Shown: positions 1-6,158, counted from the stretch's first letter. The stretch is 15,160 bases of DNA from an uncultured Bacilli bacterium (GCA_910576985.1 CAJTLA010000034.1:1-15160); one strand, 5' to 3'. Program-made: numbers and translations. Notes: generated from the sequence alone by a model not told the origin.

Positions 1-861
1 ACAGCAGCCCAACCAGGACAGATAAATATCAATTTTATAGCAACGTCAAAAACAAGCCCAAGTAGTAACTATAAAATTCATCCAGCATTTACATTTGGAA
101 GTACACAGTTAGCAGGGATATGGGTAGGAAAGTTTGAAACAACAGGAAGTGCAGCAACCCCAACAATAAAGCCAAACCTAAGTTCACTAAGAAACCAGAA
201 TGTAAGTACACAGTTTGCAACAGCGCAGAAGTTTAGTGCAAGTGGAAACTCATATGGAATAAGCACGTCAGCAGATGCACATATGATGAAGAATAGTGAA
301 TGGGGAGCAGTAGCATATCTATCACAAAGTAAATATGGAAAATATGGAAATAGTAGTTATAGTGGAGTAAATAAGGAAGTATATATAAATAATAATAGTG
401 GATATACAACAGGGTGTAGTGCAGGAGCGCCAAGTACAGGAAGTAGTTCATCATGTATATATACATACGAGAAAAGCACAGGAGGAATAGGGGCAAGTAC
501 GTCAGGAACAATATATGGAGTATATGACATGAGTGGAGGAGCATATGAATATGTAATGGGAGTGTATAACAGTACAATAGGGAATGCAGGATTTAGTAGT
601 TTACCAGCAAATAAATATTACGATAATTATACAACTACGACATCAGTCACAGCATGTAATAACGGAATATGTTACGGACATGCGCTAAGTGAGACGAGCG
701 GATGGTATTCTGATGCCGCTGAATTTGTCTATTCGCGTGATCTATGGTTCCTTCGGGGTGGTGTCGATGGCAGTGCAACGAGTGCAGGAGTGTTCTACTT
801 CGGCTCTACCAATGGGGGTGCTGCTAACGGTTTCTCGTTCCGGGTGGTAATGCTTGGATAA
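1..861 (+). CDS. FGE-like/C-type-lectin-fold surface protein, 3' part; probable DGR variable protein
   Basis: The reading frame is open from the first base, so the gene begins upstream of the window; 286 residues are visible and the ATG at 283 is internal. Landmarks match the formylglycine-generating-enzyme/sulfatase-modifying (SUMF1-type) fold: GIWVGKFETTG at residues 39-49 (family: a 'GKYEVT'-like strand), NSEWGA at 98-103 (family: 'EAEWEYA'), GVYDMSGGAYEYV at 173-185 (family: 'GLYDMSGNVWEW'), then RGG and SFRVV near the end. Two Cys pairs suit an exported protein. I see no evidence that it is an enzyme. In several phage and bacterial DGR targets this fold is a binding scaffold whose C-terminal end is diversified. 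From about base 697 codon use changes sharply (see variable region). The N-terminus, and any signal or prepilin peptide, lies outside the window. The fold is fairly sure; the ligand is unknown. Confidence 0.72.
   Translation, partial: TAAQPGQININFIATSKTSPSSNYKIHPAFTFGSTQLAGIWVGKFETTGSAATPTIKPNLSSLRNQNVSTQFATAQKFSASGNSYGISTSADAHMMKNSEWGAVAYLSQSKYGKYGNSSYSGVNKEVYINNNSGYTTGCSAGAPSTGSSSSCIYTYEKSTGGIGASTSGTIYGVYDMSGGAYEYVMGVYNSTIGNAGFSSLPANKYYDNYTTTTSVTACNNGICYGHALSETSGWYSDAAEFVYSRDLWFLRGGVDGSATSAGVFYFGSTNGGAANGFSFRVVMLG
697..861 (+). other. Candidate DGR variable region (VR)
   Basis: By hand count, bases 701-840 contain 21 A in 140 (15%) and 73 G+C (52%). The preceding 541-680 of the same gene contain 56 A (40%) and 47 G+C (34%). 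Of the 46 codons from 703 to 840, 33 end in C or T and only 5 end in A, against 20 A-ending codons among the 46 codons from 541. DGR reverse transcription randomises template adenines, typically in AAY codons, which leaves A-poor NNY codons in the VR. The encoded layout (a WY..D...F motif, then WF.RGG, AGVF.F and SFRVV) resembles DGR lectin-fold VRs. The GC-rich end at about 829-850 would be the place for the initiation-of-mutagenic-homing sequence. The call is inferred, because no template repeat is in the window. Confidence 0.6.
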
Positions 862-875
862 AAATTGATTTTGTT

Positions 876-911
876 AAAGGGAATATGAATTTAATTCATT
901 TCTCTTTTTTG
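876..911 (+). terminator. Likely rho-independent terminator of the FGE-like gene
   Basis: An imperfect stem (AAAGGGA on the left, TCTCTTT on the right, with ATGAA/TTCAT at the top) is followed by a run of six T at 905-910. It lies 14 bases after the stop codon. Internal mismatches make it weaker than the opposing terminator at 921-948. Confidence 0.5.
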
Positions 912-920
912 TATAGACTG

Positions 921-948
921 CAAAAAAGAACACTTTATTGTGTTCTTA
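921..948 (-). terminator. Rho-independent terminator of the PASTA gene
   Basis: AAGAACAC (926-933) pairs perfectly with GTGTTCTT (940-947) around a 6-base loop. Read on the minus strand the stem is followed by a T run (A run at 922-927 on the plus strand). The TAA stop of the PASTA gene (946-948) is part of the ascending arm. Confidence 0.85.
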
Positions 949-2952
949 TAATGATCGATCAATAATATAAATAGTAATAGTTTCACAAGAAGTGTGTGTT
1001 GTTCCTTGATAAGTAGATAGCATATCATTTCTTAGTGAACCATTGGTTCCATATCCTGGATTTACTGATTTGAAACTAAATTTTCCATTTGGATTTAGTT
1101 GTTTAATAATAGATTGTGTTTGTTGAACATTTCCTCCTGCACCTAGGCGTAATGTATAATTTACACAGGTTTGTGTTGGAGGGGTTTGGTTTCCTGTATT
1201 TGTATTATTGTTGCTATTGTTGTTATTATTATTTCCAGTATTATTATTTGTTGAACCACCATTGTAATTATTGTTAGAATTACCAGAGCTTGAACTTGGT
1301 TTTGGACCGTTACTAACAGTTAGTACAATATGGGTATTTCCAATCACTTTTGATCCAGCTGTCATGCTTTGATTAAATATAGTTCCTTTTGTTTTTGAAC
1401 TATATACATAAGACATTTGACAGGTAATTCCTATATTTTTACACGTATTTTTTGCATTATTCACATTCATTCCAATAAAGTTTGGAAGTTCTACAGATTT
1501 TCCTAACGAAATAATGACTTTAATTTCTTCAGTGGAATTTATAGTGTCACCAGTTTTTTTAGAGATACTGATGAATTTTCCTTTTTCAATAGAATTATGG
1601 AATTCTTCTGTTTCTGTTAGTGTCAAATTGTTTTCTGTGGCAAAATTACGAAGAGCTGTGATATCACCATCAGAAATAGATATCATTTTTAGAGTTCCTT
1701 TTGAAGTAACTACTTCAATTTTCATGTTTTCTTCTAATGGATCTCCTTTTTTTACACTGACTCTAATAATATCACCAGCTTTAATTTTGTCATTGTATTC
1801 ACTTGTGTAATTTAATACTAGTTTGTTTTTTGTTGCCCATTCACTGATTTCTTCTAAGGACATTTTAGTTAAGTCAGGAGCAATAATTTTTGGTCCTTTT
1901 GATATCACTAATTTTACTTTCATTGTTTTTTGATCGATTGTAGTACCTTTGGCTGGAGTAGTAGAAATGACTTTTCCTTTTTCAATGTTGTTATGGAATT
2001 CATAACTAATTTCATATTGGATTCCATTTCTTTTTAACCATAAAGTTGCATCAAATTCTTCTTTTTTGATTAGGTCAATTAGTTCTACTGGTTTTAAATC
2101 AGCTTCACTTCCTAAAGAAAATTTTAATATAAACTCATCGTTTCTTTTCATTTCCCCAGATTTACTTTGTTCATAAAGAATGTCTTTTTCGATTGCTTCA
2201 TTAAAGTTGAATTCAATTTTTGTATTACTTAGTTTTTCTTCTTTTATTTTTTTGACTACATCGTCTACTTTCCAACCAACCATATTTGGAATATTTACCG
2301 TTAATTCATAGTTTGGTCCATTTGAAACAATTACTTCAATTTTTTCGACTTTTTTAAGTAATGTATCAGCTGGGATGTCTTGACTAATGACGTAGTTTGA
2401 ATCAATAGATTCGCTATATTCATAAGTTTGTTCTAGTTTGACATGGTTACTACTGGCCCATTTGATTACTTCATTGATGCTCATATTGCTTAAGTCCCCA
2501 ACTGTTTTTAGTGTTGGAAATTTGATTGTCTCAGTTGTGACCAAGAATTGAAATATAACATAAGAGGTAAGTGCTAGTATATTTAGCTTATTGAAAATTG
2601 AAATTCCTTTTTTCTTTTTTACGAATCCAGTAATTACTAGTAATATACTCAGTATAATAAGACAACCACTATTTGCTATTAAGTAAGGTTGATTTATATT
2701 ATTTTTTGCTTTTGTTATATTATAAAGGAAATAACTAATACTGATTACTAGTGCGAGAAAAGATAGGATAATTAGAAGTATATTTTTTTGTTTTGGGGTT
2801 GCATCTTTTACTTTTTTGATTTCTTCTAAAACAGCTTCTTTTTTCGGATCTAAATCAAACTTATCCTTTTTTTTCTTTTTGTTTTTTTCTTCATCTTCTT
2901 TTAATGCACTTAATAAATCTAGTTTTTCTTGTAATTTATCATTTTTATCCAT
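946..2952 (-). CDS. Membrane-anchored multi-PASTA-domain protein without a kinase domain
   Basis: 668 residues. The N-terminal ~56 are cytoplasmic-type, rich in Lys and Glu. Three hydrophobic helices follow (about 57-80, 91-111, 121-140), which would place the rest outside the cell. Six PASTA-like repeats of about 65-70 residues come next (about 145-214, 216-282, 285-354, 355-420, 421-485, 487-551), several ending in the typical 'VxVSxGP' strand. An Asn/Ser/Gly/Thr-rich linker (about 552-594) leads to a ~75-residue C-terminal domain bounded by Cys596 and Cys656. PASTA repeats bind muropeptides in PrkC/Stk-type kinases and some penicillin-binding proteins; neither a kinase nor a transpeptidase domain is present here. 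A wall-sensing or wall-binding role is inferred. I chose the ATG at 2952 rather than 2964 because GGTGAT (2962-2957) is a good ribosome binding site for it and the predicted transcript starts at about 2963. Repeats 4 and 5 are divergent. Confidence 0.85.
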   Translation of the reverse strand: MDKNDKLQEKLDLLSALKEDEEKNKKKKKDKFDLDPKKEAVLEEIKKVKDATPKQKNILLIILSFLALVISISYFLYNITKAKNNINQPYLIANSGCLIILSILLVITGFVKKKKGISIFNKLNILALTSYVIFQFLVTTETIKFPTLKTVGDLSNMSINEVIKWASSNHVKLEQTYEYSESIDSNYVISQDIPADTLLKKVEKIEVIVSNGPNYELTVNIPNMVGWKVDDVVKKIKEEKLSNTKIEFNFNEAIEKDILYEQSKSGEMKRNDEFILKFSLGSEADLKPVELIDLIKKEEFDATLWLKRNGIQYEISYEFHNNIEKGKVISTTPAKGTTIDQKTMKVKLVISKGPKIIAPDLTKMSLEEISEWATKNKLVLNYTSEYNDKIKAGDIIRVSVKKGDPLEENMKIEVVTSKGTLKMISISDGDITALRNFATENNLTLTETEEFHNSIEKGKFISISKKTGDTINSTEEIKVIISLGKSVELPNFIGMNVNNAKNTCKNIGITCQMSYVYSSKTKGTIFNQSMTAGSKVIGNTHIVLTVSNGPKPSSSSGNSNNNYNGGSTNNNTGNNNNNNSNNNTNTGNQTPPTQTCVNYTLRLGAGGNVQQTQSIIKQLNPNGKFSFKSVNPGYGTNGSLRNDMLSTYQGTTHTSCETITIYIIDRSL

Positions 2953-2969
2953 AACTATCACCATAATAT

Positions 2970-2998
2970 ATTATAACTTATTTTGTAAAATATGAAAA
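2970..2998 (-). promoter_or_regulatory. Promoter of the PASTA gene
   Basis: On the minus strand, TTTTCA (2998-2993) and TATAAT (2975-2970) are separated by 17 bases. The -35 is weak (4 of 6) and the -10 perfect. The predicted start at about 2963 leaves an 11-base leader with the GGTGAT ribosome binding site at its very 5' end. Confidence 0.6.
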
Positions 2999-3190
2999 CC
3001 ATTAAACGACATATTTTTTGTAACTTGACAGAGAGGTATTTTTTTGGTTGGTTTATGAATAAGAGGGGAAGCAAATTATGGTATTAATAAAGTAGTAATA
3101 GGGAAGAAGAGTTTAGTTTTCATCGTTAAATTCTATGGGCGAATAACTTCAAATGGAAAATATTATAAAGAATGTAATATTTTATTTCCT

Positions 3191-3219
3191 TTTACAAATA
3201 TAAAAAATTTTAGTATAAT
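3191..3219 (+). promoter_or_regulatory. Promoter of the decayed gene at 3238
   Basis: TTTACA (3191-3196) and TATAAT (3214-3219) are separated by 17 bases. The predicted transcript start (~3226) lies directly in front of the ribosome binding site AAGGAGG (3227-3233), which is 4 bases from the ATG at 3238. The control region therefore looks intact although the gene is broken. Confidence 0.75.
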
Positions 3220-3237
3220 GTTTGTCAAGGAGGTATT

Positions 3238-3859
3238 ATGGACAGTTTTAAAACACAATATGAAAAGGCAGTATCTGAAAGGGAAAGAGTAATGGATCGG
3301 CTTCGATCTTTGAAACAGGATGATATTGTACAAATTTATTTAGATTTATGTGAAAGAGAAGCAGAACTTCAAAAGCAATAAAAAAGTCTATATCGAGAAA
3401 TGAAATTGGATGAATATTCTGATTGTGATCACATTTGGGTTCGCATTTTTGAAGAATATGATAGTTGGGAGGATCGTTCTTATCATAGTTGTGGCTGCAT
3501 TAAATGTGGTCTAGATCAAAGAGTATTGGATGAGGAAGAAAAATATTATGATTGATTCCAACTGTGTGGATTAGAACATTTAATTATGTATGAATTTATG
3601 TTAGGAATATGAATATTCTATTGGAACTGATACAGAAATATTATGTGATTTTGATTTAGCAAAAGCTCTATTTGCTAGAATTAAAGCAGTTCATCCTGAC
3701 ATTGATGATAAAACTGCGGTAAGATATTTTCAAATCGCACTTGCTAATATTCGAAATATACCAGTTAGTGATGTTAGAAAACAAAATAGGGCAAAACGAT
3801 TATTGTTAAGTTCTAAATTTAATAAATGGAACGCAAAAGATGTTTCTTTCCGACAATAA
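3238..3859 (+). pseudogene. Decayed gene for a conserved hypothetical protein of ~206 residues
   Basis: Joined across its lesions this is one protein. The first piece (3238-3378, 47 residues) ends at an in-frame TAA (3379-3381). The same frame runs on through residues SLYREMKLDEYS and a Cys/His cluster (CDH, then CGCIKCG) to an in-frame TGA (3553-3555). It continues to about 3603, where one extra base (around 3604) shifts the frame. The rest (EYEYSIGTD onward) reads in the new frame to TAA at 3857-3859. The N-terminal part is likely a coiled coil. The Cys/His pattern could bind zinc. From memory the intact form resembles a hypothetical protein common in uncultured gut Bacilli; I know no function for it. 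Three separate lesions argue against a sequencing error. The first piece still has a promoter and ribosome binding site and could be translated. Confidence 0.75.
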
Positions 3860-3876
3860 AATTCACTAAAAAACAA

Positions 3877-3906
3877 TTGACAAACAAACATTTCTTGTGA
3901 TATGAT
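3877..3906 (+). promoter_or_regulatory. Promoter of secE-nusG
   Basis: TTGACA (3877-3882) and TATGAT (3901-3906) have an 18-base spacer, with an extended -10 TG at 3898-3899. The predicted start is at about 3913. Confidence 0.75.
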
Positions 3907-3912
3907 GAATTC

Positions 3913-3934
3913 AGACACAAAGAAGTGTTTTTTT
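3913..3934 (+). promoter_or_regulatory. Hairpin plus T7 run at the 5' end of the secE leader
   Basis: AGACAC (3913-3918) can pair with GTGTTT (3925-3930, one G-T pair) around a 6-base loop, and seven T follow the core stem (3928-3934). It resembles a small terminator or attenuator but would form right at the 5' end of the transcript, where a protective 5' stem is the more likely role. The stem is weak. Confidence 0.35.
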
Positions 3935-3971
3935 AATGAGGAAAAACATATGATAAAAAGTAGGTGAATAT

Positions 3972-4151
3972 ATGAAAAAAATAGCTAGATTTTTCATTGG
4001 TGTCAAAAAAGAAATGGGCAAAGTTAGATGGCCTAACAAAAAAGAAATGCTAACATATTCTATTGCAACCATCTCATTTATTCTTGTATTTGGAATATTT
4101 TTCGGATTAACTGATTTTGTATTTGCTAGTATAAGGACGTTATTAGGATAA
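3972..4151 (+). CDS. secE: Preprotein translocase subunit SecE
   Basis: 59 residues, the usual size of the single-helix SecE of Gram-positive bacteria. An N-terminal amphipathic basic segment is followed by the family motif KVRWPNKKE (residues 17-25) and one transmembrane helix (about 29-52). SecE clamps SecY in the SecYEG export channel. The ribosome binding site AGGTG (3962-3966) lies 5 bases before the ATG. Its TAA stop (4149-4151) overlaps the nusG ATG by one base (TAATG), so the two are probably translationally coupled. A gene for ribosomal protein L33, often next to secE in Firmicutes, is not seen here. Confidence 0.95.
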   Translation: MKKIARFFIGVKKEMGKVRWPNKKEMLTYSIATISFILVFGIFFGLTDFVFASIRTLLG

Positions 4152-4684
4152 TGCAAAAAGAATGGTATGTTGTTAATACTTATTCTGGACATGAGAATAA
4201 AGTAAAAGAAAAATTAGAGATGCGTGCAAATTCAATGGGATTAGAAGATTATATTTTTCGTGTAATCGTTCCAGAACAAACCGAAATTGAGATGAAAGAC
4301 GGTGTTCAAAAAGAAAAGAAAAAGAAAATGTTTCCTGGTTATATTTTAGTAGAAATGATTATGACTGATGAAGCTTGGTTTATTGTTAGAAATACTCCAG
4401 GGGTAACTGGATTTATTGGATCATCTGGAAAAGGTGCCAAACCATTCCCACTTACTCCAGCAGAAGTAGACCGTATTTTAGGAACAATGGGAATGAGCCG
4501 TTTAGAAATTGGTAACGAACTTAATATTGGAGATAGTGTTAAAGTCATAGCTGGCCCATTTGCGAATATGTATGGAAAAATAAAAACAGTGGAAATGGAA
4601 ACAGGAAAACTAGAAATAACACTCGATTTATTTGGACAGGAAACAATTGTCGAATTAGAACTATCAGAAATTGAAAAAGCATAG
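4151..4684 (+). CDS. nusG: Transcription termination/antitermination factor NusG
   Basis: 177 residues, normal length. The NGN domain (about 1-110) starts with EWYVVNTYSGHE, contains KKMFPGYILVEM and ends in the NTPGVTGF region; it binds the RNA polymerase clamp. The C-terminal KOW domain (about 124-177; GDSVKVIAGPFANMYG) contacts partners such as S10 or Rho. It affects elongation, pausing and transcription-translation coupling. The start overlaps the secE stop, with AGGAT just upstream as the likely binding site. It ends in TAG immediately before the -35 of the next promoter, and no terminator is seen, so read-through into rplK is likely. Confidence 0.97.
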   Translation: MQKEWYVVNTYSGHENKVKEKLEMRANSMGLEDYIFRVIVPEQTEIEMKDGVQKEKKKKMFPGYILVEMIMTDEAWFIVRNTPGVTGFIGSSGKGAKPFPLTPAEVDRILGTMGMSRLEIGNELNIGDSVKVIAGPFANMYGKIKTVEMETGKLEITLDLFGQETIVELELSEIEKA

Positions 4685-4713
4685 TTTACAAAAGATTTAA
4701 AATGTGTTATTAT
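4685..4713 (+). promoter_or_regulatory. Promoter of rplK-rplA
   Basis: TTTACA (4685-4690), which begins directly after the nusG stop codon, and TATTAT (4708-4713) are separated by 17 bases. The start is predicted at about 4720. A small 5' hairpin (CTATAT 4721-4726 with ATATAG 4738-4743) would open the transcript. Confidence 0.7.
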
Positions 4714-4751
4714 GAAATGGCTATATTGATTTCATTCATATAGATAAAACA

Positions 4752-4787
4752 AGTGGGAGATTACATGCGGATATCATTAAAACCACT
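4752..4787 (+). promoter_or_regulatory. L1-binding mimic in the rplK leader (L11-operon autoregulation)
   Basis: AGTGG (4752-4756) pairs with CCACT (4783-4787), enclosing an asymmetric loop and a short inner stem (GAT/ATC). GTGGGAG on the 5' side and AACCAC on the 3' side are shared with a second copy at 5257-5289. In bacteria, L1 represses its own operon by binding an mRNA copy of its 23S rRNA site; the shape and place fit that. The rplK ribosome binding site follows 14 bases later. Confidence 0.6.
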
Positions 4788-4815
4788 CGCGAAAAAAATA
4801 TAGGAGGTGTTTTTC

Positions 4816-5241
4816 GTGGCAAAAAAGAATGTAGCGAAAGTTGTAAAATTACAAATTCCAGCAGGAAAAGCAACACCAGCTCCACCAGTAGGAACTGTAT
4901 TAGGACCAGCCGGAATTAACTTACAAGAATTTTGTACAAAATATAATGATGCAACAAGAGATAAAATGGGAGATGTATTACCAGTAGAAATTTCTATTTA
5001 TGATGATAGAACATTTGACTTTGTAATTAAAACTCCACCAGCAGCTTTCTTAGTTAAGAAATATGCGAAGATTAAATCAGGATCTGCAAAGGGTTCTAAA
5101 GAAGCTGTTGCAACATTAACAAAAGAACAAATCAAGGAAATTGCTGAAATTAAATTACCAGATTTAAATTGCTATTCAATAGAAGAAGCCATCAAAATTG
5201 TTGAAGGTACTGCCATCAACATGGGCGTTTTAGTAAAATAA
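4816..5241 (+). CDS. rplK: 50S ribosomal protein L11
   Basis: 141 residues from the GTG at 4816, exactly the family length. An upstream GTG at 4807 would start inside the ribosome binding site AGGAGGT (4802-4808) and is rejected. The N-terminal domain carries the KLQIPAGKATPAPPVG signature (thiostrepton and release-factor region), followed by PVEIS and FVIKTPPAAFL. The C-terminal rRNA-binding domain has KLPDLN and VEGTAINMG. L11 organises the GTPase-associated centre of the 50S subunit with L10/L12. The loop usually written GPALGQAGVN reads GTVLGPAGIN here, a mild variation. It is followed by a structured gap and rplA. Confidence 0.97.
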   Translation: MAKKNVAKVVKLQIPAGKATPAPPVGTVLGPAGINLQEFCTKYNDATRDKMGDVLPVEISIYDDRTFDFVIKTPPAAFLVKKYAKIKSGSAKGSKEAVATLTKEQIKEIAEIKLPDLNCYSIEEAIKIVEGTAINMGVLVK

Positions 5242-5242
5242 T

Positions 5243-5295
5243 ACATAGGGAATACCTATGTGGGAGGAAAACATCCGCATAACCACATAAGGAGG
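5243..5295 (+). promoter_or_regulatory. Second L1-binding mimic, with an alternative hairpin, ahead of rplA
   Basis: TATGTGG (5257-5263) pairs perfectly with CCACATA (5283-5289), enclosing GGAG and a short GGA/TCC inner stem, the same plan as the rplK leader element. The right arm ends at the rplA ribosome binding site (AAGGAGG, 5289-5295), so a bound protein would block it. The left arm can instead pair upstream: ACATAGG (5243-5249) with CCTATGT (5255-5261). The two hairpins exclude each other. Confidence 0.6.
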
Positions 5296-5302
5296 TAAAA
5301 AA

Positions 5303-5998
5303 ATGAAAAAAGGAAAAAAGTATGTAGAAGCTGCTAAAAAAGTAGAAAAGAACAAACTTTATACAAAAGAAGAAGCAATCAAATTAGTGAAAGAAACAGC
5401 TGTAACAAAATTTGATAGTTCCGTTGAACTAGCACTTCGTCTTAACTTAGATCCTAAAAAAGCAGATCAACAATTAAGAGGAGCAACCGTTTTACCAAAT
5501 GGAACAGGAAAAACAAAAAAAGTATTAGTGATTGCAAAAGGAGAACAAGCAACACTTGCTAAAAAAGCAGGAGCAGATTATGTAGGAGATCTAGATATGT
5601 TAGAAAAAATCGAAAAAGAAAATTGGTTCGATTTTGATACTATGATTGCAACTCCAGATATGATGCCAGCATTAGGAAAATTAGGGCGTGTTTTGGGACC
5701 AAAAGGATTAATGCCAAATCCTAAAACAGGAACTGTTACTATGGACGTAGTAAAAGCTGTAGAAGATGTTAAAAAAGGACGCGTGGAATATCGTACAGAC
5801 AGTTATGGAAATGTTCATGTGTTAATTGGAAAAACTTCTTTTGAAGATCAAAAATTAATTGAAAACTTAACAGCTTTTGTATCACTAATTGTAAAAACCA
5901 AACCATCTGTTGTAAAAGGGACTTATGTTAAAAATATTTCAGTTTCATCAACAATGGGACCTGGAGTAAAAATAGATATTAATAGCTTTGACTTTTAG
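5303..5998 (+). CDS. rplA: 50S ribosomal protein L1
   Basis: 231 residues, full length. The two-domain L1 fold is recognised by KFDSSVELALRLNLDPKKADQ (about 36-56), the GADYVG region near 90, MPALGKLGRVLGPKGLMPNPKTGTV (about 121-145), and the C-terminal segment KGTYVKNISVSSTMGPGVKI. L1 forms the mobile stalk at the ribosomal E site and in many bacteria represses its own operon; the mimics at 4752 and 5257 are its likely targets. The ribosome binding site AAGGAGG lies 7 bases before the ATG. The gene ends in TAG, with the rplJ promoter -35 inside its last codons. Confidence 0.97.
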   Translation: MKKGKKYVEAAKKVEKNKLYTKEEAIKLVKETAVTKFDSSVELALRLNLDPKKADQQLRGATVLPNGTGKTKKVLVIAKGEQATLAKKAGADYVGDLDMLEKIEKENWFDFDTMIATPDMMPALGKLGRVLGPKGLMPNPKTGTVTMDVVKAVEDVKKGRVEYRTDSYGNVHVLIGKTSFEDQKLIENLTAFVSLIVKTKPSVVKGTYVKNISVSSTMGPGVKIDINSFDF

Positions 5999-6016
5999 TA
6001 TTAACTATGTTATACT
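5988..6016 (+). promoter_or_regulatory. Promoter of rplJ-rplL
   Basis: TTGACT (5988-5993) and TATACT (6011-6016) are separated by 17 bases, with an extended -10 TG at 6008-6009. The -35 lies in the last sense codons of rplA. The predicted start (~6023) gives a leader of about 136 bases. Confidence 0.8.
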
Positions 6017-6022
6017 ATAGTC

Positions 6023-6158
6023 ATTCCAAAAAGAATCATTACCGTAGACAGTAGGAGCAGTAAGCTTAAAATTTTCCTACCGAGGAAGATTTCTAGAAGA
6101 TCTTAAAAGAGTCTAACGGTCATGTGGCTCTTTTTTATGTAATATGAGGAGGTGTAAT
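6023..6158 (+). ncRNA. L10 leader (rplJL attenuation leader)
   Basis: The leader carries the firmicute L10-leader landmarks. ACCGTAGAC (6041-6049) pairs with GTCTAACGGT (6111-6120, one bulged A). Inside this, GTAGG (6051-6055) pairs with CCTAC (6076-6080), followed by CGAGGAAGA as in the L10-binding kink-turn region. A terminator hairpin (6105-6136) shares bases 6111-6113 with the closing helix. In Bacillus subtilis the L10(L12)4 complex reduces rplJL expression through such a leader by premature termination; the same is inferred here. Confidence 0.85.
6105..6136 (+). terminator. Attenuator hairpin of the L10 leader
   Basis: AAAAGAGTC (6105-6113) pairs with GGCTCTTTT (6126-6134, one G-T pair), and the T run covers 6131-6136. 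It sits 22 bases before the rplJ start codon, so it would be a conditional terminator rather than the end of an operon. Confidence 0.75.

Noticed and set aside
233..577. Antisense frame of 114 residues over the FGE-like gene
   Set aside because: Rich in Leu, Tyr and His from the AT-rich complement, no ribosome binding site, no recognisable domain, and fully overlapped by a better-supported gene.
1514..1810. Plus-strand frame of 98 residues inside the PASTA gene
   Set aside because: Mirror of coding sequence on the other strand with no start signals or family resemblance.
3025..3059. TTGACA at 3025 as a plus-strand promoter
   Set aside because: No acceptable -10 at 16-19 bases; TATGAA at 3054 is 23 bases away.
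3238..3603. TGA at 3553 read as Trp (reassigned code)
   Set aside because: The long reading frames use TGG for Trp and contain no internal TGA, the methyltransferase gene ends in TGA at its expected end, and the same broken gene also has a TAA and a frameshift.
3560..3660. Programmed frameshift in the 3238-3859 gene
   Set aside because: No slippery run or stimulating structure is evident at 3604, and two in-frame stops upstream would prevent ribosomes from reaching it.
3936..3953. Five-codon frame MRKNI before secE as a remnant of ribosomal protein L33 (rpmG)
   Set aside because: Five codons are too few, there is no ribosome binding site, and nothing after it resembles L33.
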